This document shows, piece by piece, positions 59,861 to 64,000 of a stretch of DNA of 64,000 bases. The DNA is from Phoenix dactylifera (taxonomy: Eukaryota > Streptophyta > Magnoliopsida > Arecales > Arecaceae). The translations under genes were made by a program, and so were the position numbers. The stretch lies in the NCBI RefSeq assembly GCF_009389715.1, contig NC_052392.1, positions 29,400,592-29,464,591 of the forward strand, given 5' to 3'. Positions within the stretch are counted from its first letter, which is position 1. Each line of letters begins with the position of its first letter. Below the pieces are notes generated by a model. It was given only the letters and a program-made list of their open reading frames with translations, did no database searches and had not been told where the DNA came from.

Positions 59861-60122
59861 AAATTTACCATCTGGATTATTCCACTATCCCATGCGTGTC
59901 ATGTTTGTTTATACGGTATTTCCTATGTAAGTCAATGCGGATTTTTCCAATGATATAGCTGGTTTTATTATATGGCATGGAGGTATACTCTTTTTCCCCT
60001 CAAGGATTTGGATAATTTTTTGGTCAAAGAATTAAAACGCTTTGGGCCCAGCCTTGTCAGTATACTCAATCATCTTCAAAATAATAAAAATAACTAATGC
60101 ATAAAACTTTGCGGCCAGACTC

Positions 60123-60424
60123 TGTTGGAAATATAGGAAGAGAGGTTAGAGAGGAAAGGATGAAGAGGAAGAATACTTCAGATTTTTTCTATTCACTTTG
60201 GCTCTTGCCTTGCTTACAAAACTATAAGACTTACATGGTATTTATAGGACTTCTGGGTATATAAATAAATCCAAATACATGAACCACTTAAATACACATA
60301 GAAAATCCAAAAGATATGAACCACTTAAATACATATACATGAATCACCACTCTCATGGTGACCCTTCACATATTTATGAATCCTCCCAAAAGTCATTCAT
60401 TAAATTAAGTTTATCTTCTCAACA
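60123..60424 (-). repeat. 3' LTR of the deleted Copia element
   Basis: 302 bp, next to the polypurine tract. It has about 20 bases ('cttacatggtatttatagga'-like) that the other LTR lacks, besides scattered substitutions. Confidence 0.9.
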
Positions 60425-62490
60425 CCCCCCTTTAAACTTAATTTCTCGTAACTCCAAGCATCATCCTCAACTTGCTAAAAGTGTCATACTTGAAAAGCTT
60501 AGTAAAAATATCTGCAACTTAATCATAGGTCTTCACATACTTCGAGCTATATTGAGAATGCTCCTATTCTTCGTTTCGACAACACCATTTTGTTGTGAAG
60601 ATCTTGGAACGGTCAAGAACCGTTGAATGCCATTTGCTTCACAAAACTCATTAAACTTGTTAGAAGTAAACTCTCCCTCTCTATCCGTTCTCAAGGCTTT
60701 AATATAATAGCCACTTTGTTTTTCAACAAGTGCTTTAAATTTTCTTAAAGCACCAAATACTTCAGATTTTTCTTTCAAAAAATAAACCCAAGTTTTTCTA
60801 CTACAATCATCAATAAAGAGAAAAAAATACCGATTGTTACAAAATGAAGAAGGCTTGATTGGTCCACAAACATCGGCATGAACAAGTTCAAGTGGCTCCC
60901 TTGCTCTTGAAGTAGTTTCTTTTGGAAAACTCTTTCGGAATTGTTTGCCAACAAGACACCCTTCACATAGTTGAGCTGGTTGGTCAATCTTCAAGCCCTT
61001 CAACATCTCTTTTTGTCCCAACAACTTCAAATCTCCAAAATTCACATGCCCAAGCCTCAAATGCCAAAGCCAAGAAGAATCTTTCACACAAGTCTTGAGA
61101 CATTTAGCAATATCAGTTTGGATATCAAGCAAAAACATCCTATTTTTTGTCATAAGCACCTTAACAATCACATTCTCCCTATCATCTTGAAGTAAGAGAC
61201 TACGATTTTTCATATGAACCTCATAGTTCTTCTTTAAAAGTTGTCCCAAACTCAAAATATTACTTTTCATACTTGGAATATAATAAACATTACTAATAAG
61301 TTGATGGCCACCATTTTTCATACGAATTAAAAACATACCTTTGCCTTCAATTAGAACTTTAGAGTAATCTCCAAAAGTGACAAACCCCATCACCGATTCT
61401 TCAATCTCCACAAATTTGCTTTTATCTCCACACATGTGATTGCTTGCGGCATTATCAAGATACCACAATTTTTTTTTGCTTCTTTCTTCTCCTTTGTAAG
61501 CTAGCAACAAAGTGGCCTCCGCTTCCTCATTTTCAACATAATGTGCCTTCTCTTCAATATTGAAAGAAGAACTCCAACACTCACGAGCATAGTGCCCAAT
61601 CTTTTGGTAGCTGTAACACCGAACTTTGGACTTATCATTTTGCCTTGTGTAGTTTCTTCTGCTACGTTCTCTTAAAAAATGCCTCCTTTCTTCATTGTTG
61701 GAGTATTGATTGCCTTGTCCGCCTCTTCCTCTTCCCCTTCCTCCTCTCCCTCGACCTTGTCCACATCCACGTCCTCTTCCTTGTTAACTTTTCTCATACT
61801 CCCATTCCTTCTCCTTCATCGAGAGTTTGGTGGCTAGAACTTACTCGATCGGCTCATCCTTCTTTTTGTTGATTCTCTCTTCTTGGGCTTGTAACGAACA
61901 TATAAGTTGATCAACCGTCATAGTCTCCAAATCTTTAGACTCCTCGATGGCTACGATGATGTAGTCGAACTTCGAATGCAACGAACGAAGAATCTTCTCA
62001 ATGACTCGGACATCTTCCAATCTTTCTCCATACCTCTTTATTTGATTTACTATGGCCAACTCCCTCGAAAAGAAATCCGCAATAGACTCGGATTCTTGCA
62101 TTCGTATACCTTCAAAATCTTCTCGTAGCATTTGAAGGCGTACTTTCTTCACTTTATCAACTCTTTGGTAGGAGTTTTATAAGATCTCTCATGCTTGCTT
62201 GGCGGTGGTCGCATTAGCCACTCTCTCGAACATGGCTTCATCCAAACATTGATGGATGAGAGTGAGAGCTTGTTGGTCCTTCTTCCGCATTCTGGGTAGA
62301 GCCTCTCGTTGAGCAAGACTCATCAAAGCTTCTTTACGGGCTTCTCATAGCCTCTATCCACGATCTTCTACACATCTTGCGATCCAAGCAAAGTCTTCAT
62401 ACGAATGCACCAATTCTCATAATTCTCTTTTATAAGGCGAGGGAATTGAAATGGAAAGGTAGAATTGGCCATCTCCAAGATCAAGAAATT
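60425..62490 (-). pseudogene. Copia gag-pol remnant with RT deleted
   Basis: From right to left on the minus strand: a gag part (62152-61841) with [16 protein letters not shown] and [10 protein letters not shown], a degraded zinc knuckle near 61600, then from 61510 a protease site ([10 protein letters not shown], where DSGASNHM is usual), [15 protein letters not shown], and integrase ([49 protein letters not shown]). Just past this the sequence changes to a VADIFTKLFKYDTFSKLRMMLGV tail, the usual end of Copia RNase H. The intervening RT and RNase H core are missing. It cannot be autonomous. Confidence 0.92.
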
Positions 62491-62508
62491 GGAGCTCTGA
62501 TACCAGTT

Positions 62509-62790
62509 TGTTGGAAATATAGGAAGAGAGATTAGAGAGGAAAGGATGGAGAGGAAGAATACTTCAGATTTTTTCTATTCACTTTGGCTTTTACTTTGCT
62601 TACAAAACTATAAGACTTCTGGGTACATGAATAAACCCAAATACATGAACCACTTAAATACATATAGAAAACCCAAAAGACATGAACCACTTAAATACAT
62701 ATATATGAATCACTACTCTCAAGGTGACCCTTTACATATTCATGAATCCGCCTAAAAGTTATTCATTAAATTAAGTTTATCTTCTCAACC
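62509..62790 (-). repeat. 5' LTR of the deleted Copia element
   Basis: 282 bp, adjoining the primer-binding site. Its outer end reads CTCAACC instead of CTCAACA, a small decay at the junction. Confidence 0.9.
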
Positions 62791-62923
62791 GGCACTGCTT
62801 TGAAAAAGATAGAAAAGGCAACATGTTCAAACAAGCTCGTAGATCCAGAATTATTAAAATAATTAACATATAACCTTAGGAAACCTCGGCGGCAACGTGA
62901 TAGCCACCTAGGCATCCTGACCT

Positions 62924-62931
62924 CTATATAT
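62924..62931 (+). promoter_or_regulatory. Possible TATA box of DUF1262 gene B
   Basis: Same CTATATAT as in gene A's upstream block, in the copy that resumes right after the Copia insertion. Confidence 0.35.
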
Positions 62932-63132
62932 GAATTAAAAAGAATTCAACTTTCAAACCTGTGGAAGCTTCCTCCAAAACTCACGAAGTTGAAGCTTCCA
63001 AGTAACATCAATTTAAGAGGGAGCCGGAGAGAAAAATAATAATAATAAAAAAGACTCTTGAGTGACTATGTAGGGATAAACTTTTGGATAACCTGCAAGG
63101 CTGTAAGCAGAGGCCAAAGGTGAAGAGAAAAA

Positions 63133-64000
63133 ATGTATGCCACAAGGCTACTTTCGGTCTTCAAGAACTCCCCCGATGCCGGCCTCCAACCGCCACCCGA
63201 AGGTCCGAACTCAGGCTATCTTGTTCTCCAGGATGAAGGGCCGGAAATAGCTGAGCCAACATGCTGCTGGGGCTTGTGCAAAGATACACGAGTCCGGGAT
63301 CTCCCGTTCCCCCAGAACAGGATCCTCACCATCGAATACACACAGTCAAATGGAGAGACCACAAGCACTTACACAGAAGTAGTTATCTTCGTCCCGGTTA
63401 TGGATCAACCACTCTCATCAAATCGCTACTACGTCATCCTTGTTAAAGGAAAGCATAAGGGGTAACATCATTTATATTTCTCAACTTTTATTCCAAACTT
63501 CTTCTTGACATGAATTCCAGTTTCCAAACACTATGATGCAATGAAAATTTGCAGGAAGGCGTTAACATGCTCAAAAGAGGAGGACAAGACAACATGCTGC
63601 TTCTGCCGATGTGTAAAGGATGTGAAACCGAAGCCTTTTGATCATAGGAACATCTACCAACAAATGGAGATCGTGGGCAAGAAAGGTTCCTTCACTGCCA
63701 AGTCCGTAGCTTCTGATGGGTACCCTCCCTGGTTGCTGAGAAGAAAGTATTGGAAGGTCTATGCTTCGAAGCCTAATAATTATAGCTTAAGCGAGGCTTC
63801 TGGAAGGAACAAATCCGTGCATGCACGCCCGCCCGAATTGCACTTCCCAATATCTGCCATGAATTCTCCTAAGATGGCTGTCGGGAAATGGTACATTCCT
63901 TTTGTGTTTGTGAAGGAAAACGGGAGCTTCGAAGAACAAATGAAGCTTTCTATGTTTTACGAGATGACTCTAGAGCAATACTGGGAAGAGGCATACACAT
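63133..64000 (+). CDS. DUF1262 family protein, gene B (3' end outside the window)
   Basis: Exon 1 63133-63461 and exon 2 from 63555 repeat the structure of gene A at 54809, with the same 329-base first exon and equal junction phase. Exon 1 differs from gene A by about six residues, clustered at the EYTxSNGxxxxTYTEV stretch; the visible part of exon 2 differs at only a few (for example KSVHARPPELHFP for KSMQARPPELHFT). The frame is open to the window end, so the gene may be functional. A Copia element sits about 340 bases upstream of the ATG, within the upstream region, and could change its expression. Function unknown, as for gene A. Confidence 0.9.

Larger units (their letters stand above)
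60123..62790 (-). mobile_element. Internally deleted Copia retrotransposon
   Basis: Minus-strand element of about 2.67 kb. The 5' LTR is at 62509-62790 and the 3' LTR at 60123-60424, both with TGTTGAGAAG...TTTCCAACA ends. A primer-binding site (TGGTATCAGAGC, complement at 62494-62505) and a polypurine tract (AAGTTTAAAGGGGGG, complement at 60425-60439) are present. The coding part jumps from mid-integrase to the last ~30 codons of RNase H, so the RT and most of RNase H are gone. The target duplication is degraded; copy A shows the empty site at ~54465. Confidence 0.93.
58507..64000. repeat. Segmental duplication, copy B (runs off the window)
   Basis: Collinear with 51903-55691, interrupted by a Copia element at 60123-62790 that copy A lacks. 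It includes the LINE RNase H scrap (58507-58700), a DUF1262 3'-end remnant (59810-59860), the promoter copy split by the Copia element, and DUF1262 gene B. Confidence 0.92.

Overview
This is a flowering-plant nuclear window: spliced genes with GT-AG introns, AT-rich intergenic DNA, and many LTR retrotransposons, LINE fragments and DNA transposons. The gene set (AdoMetDC with conserved upstream ORFs, a strictosidine-synthase-like gene, an inactive plastid FtsH, DUF1262 genes) and the repeat types suggest a non-grass monocot, perhaps a palm. That placement is an impression, not something the sequence proves. No rRNA, tRNA gene, CRISPR array or bacterial-style operon was seen.

Layout. 1-1290 holds the 3' end of an old Copia-type LTR followed by a decayed primer-binding site. 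2031-2164 is a stray exon of a mitochondrial pyruvate carrier gene. 4941-9097 is a complete minus-strand S-adenosylmethionine decarboxylase gene: TATA box, 5' UTR exon, long 5' UTR intron, tiny uORF overlapping a 49-codon conserved uORF by one base, a second intron inside that uORF, and an intronless main coding region. 10.3-12.1 kb has two local tandem repeats and a fold-back element. 13175-15317 is a non-autonomous hAT element with a perfect 8-bp target duplication. 17.4-19.4 kb is a decayed Gypsy-like element with two minisatellite arrays.

20168-24060 is a three-exon strictosidine-synthase-like gene (349 codons). It is followed by three tandem copies of a ~350-bp unit and then a full-length but inactivated Copia retrotransposon (25474-30045) with both LTRs and a 5-bp target duplication. 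32509-39653 is a four-exon gene for a 622-residue FtsH-like AAA protein without the protease domain, best matched to FTSHI3. One of its introns is GC-AG, 87 bp long and free of in-frame stops.

42.8-64 kb is a decaying tandem cluster of DUF1262 genes: a broken copy (42.86-43.64 kb), an orphan promoter copy (44.97-46.4 kb), two 3'-end remnants, one intact gene (54809-56066) and a second near-identical gene cut by the window end (63133-64000). The last two sit in a segmental duplication of at least 4 kb. Its copies differ by a LINE in one and a deleted Copia element in the other, so they act as empty-site controls for each other. LINE fragments, a probable Gypsy solo LTR and a CACTA element (49585-51198) fill the rest.

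The genes do not form a pathway; they are ordinary plant neighbours separated by repeats. I found no clearly new biological system. The best leads are the intron-split uORF of AdoMetDC, the readable GC-AG intron in the FtsH-like gene, and the history of the DUF1262 cluster.
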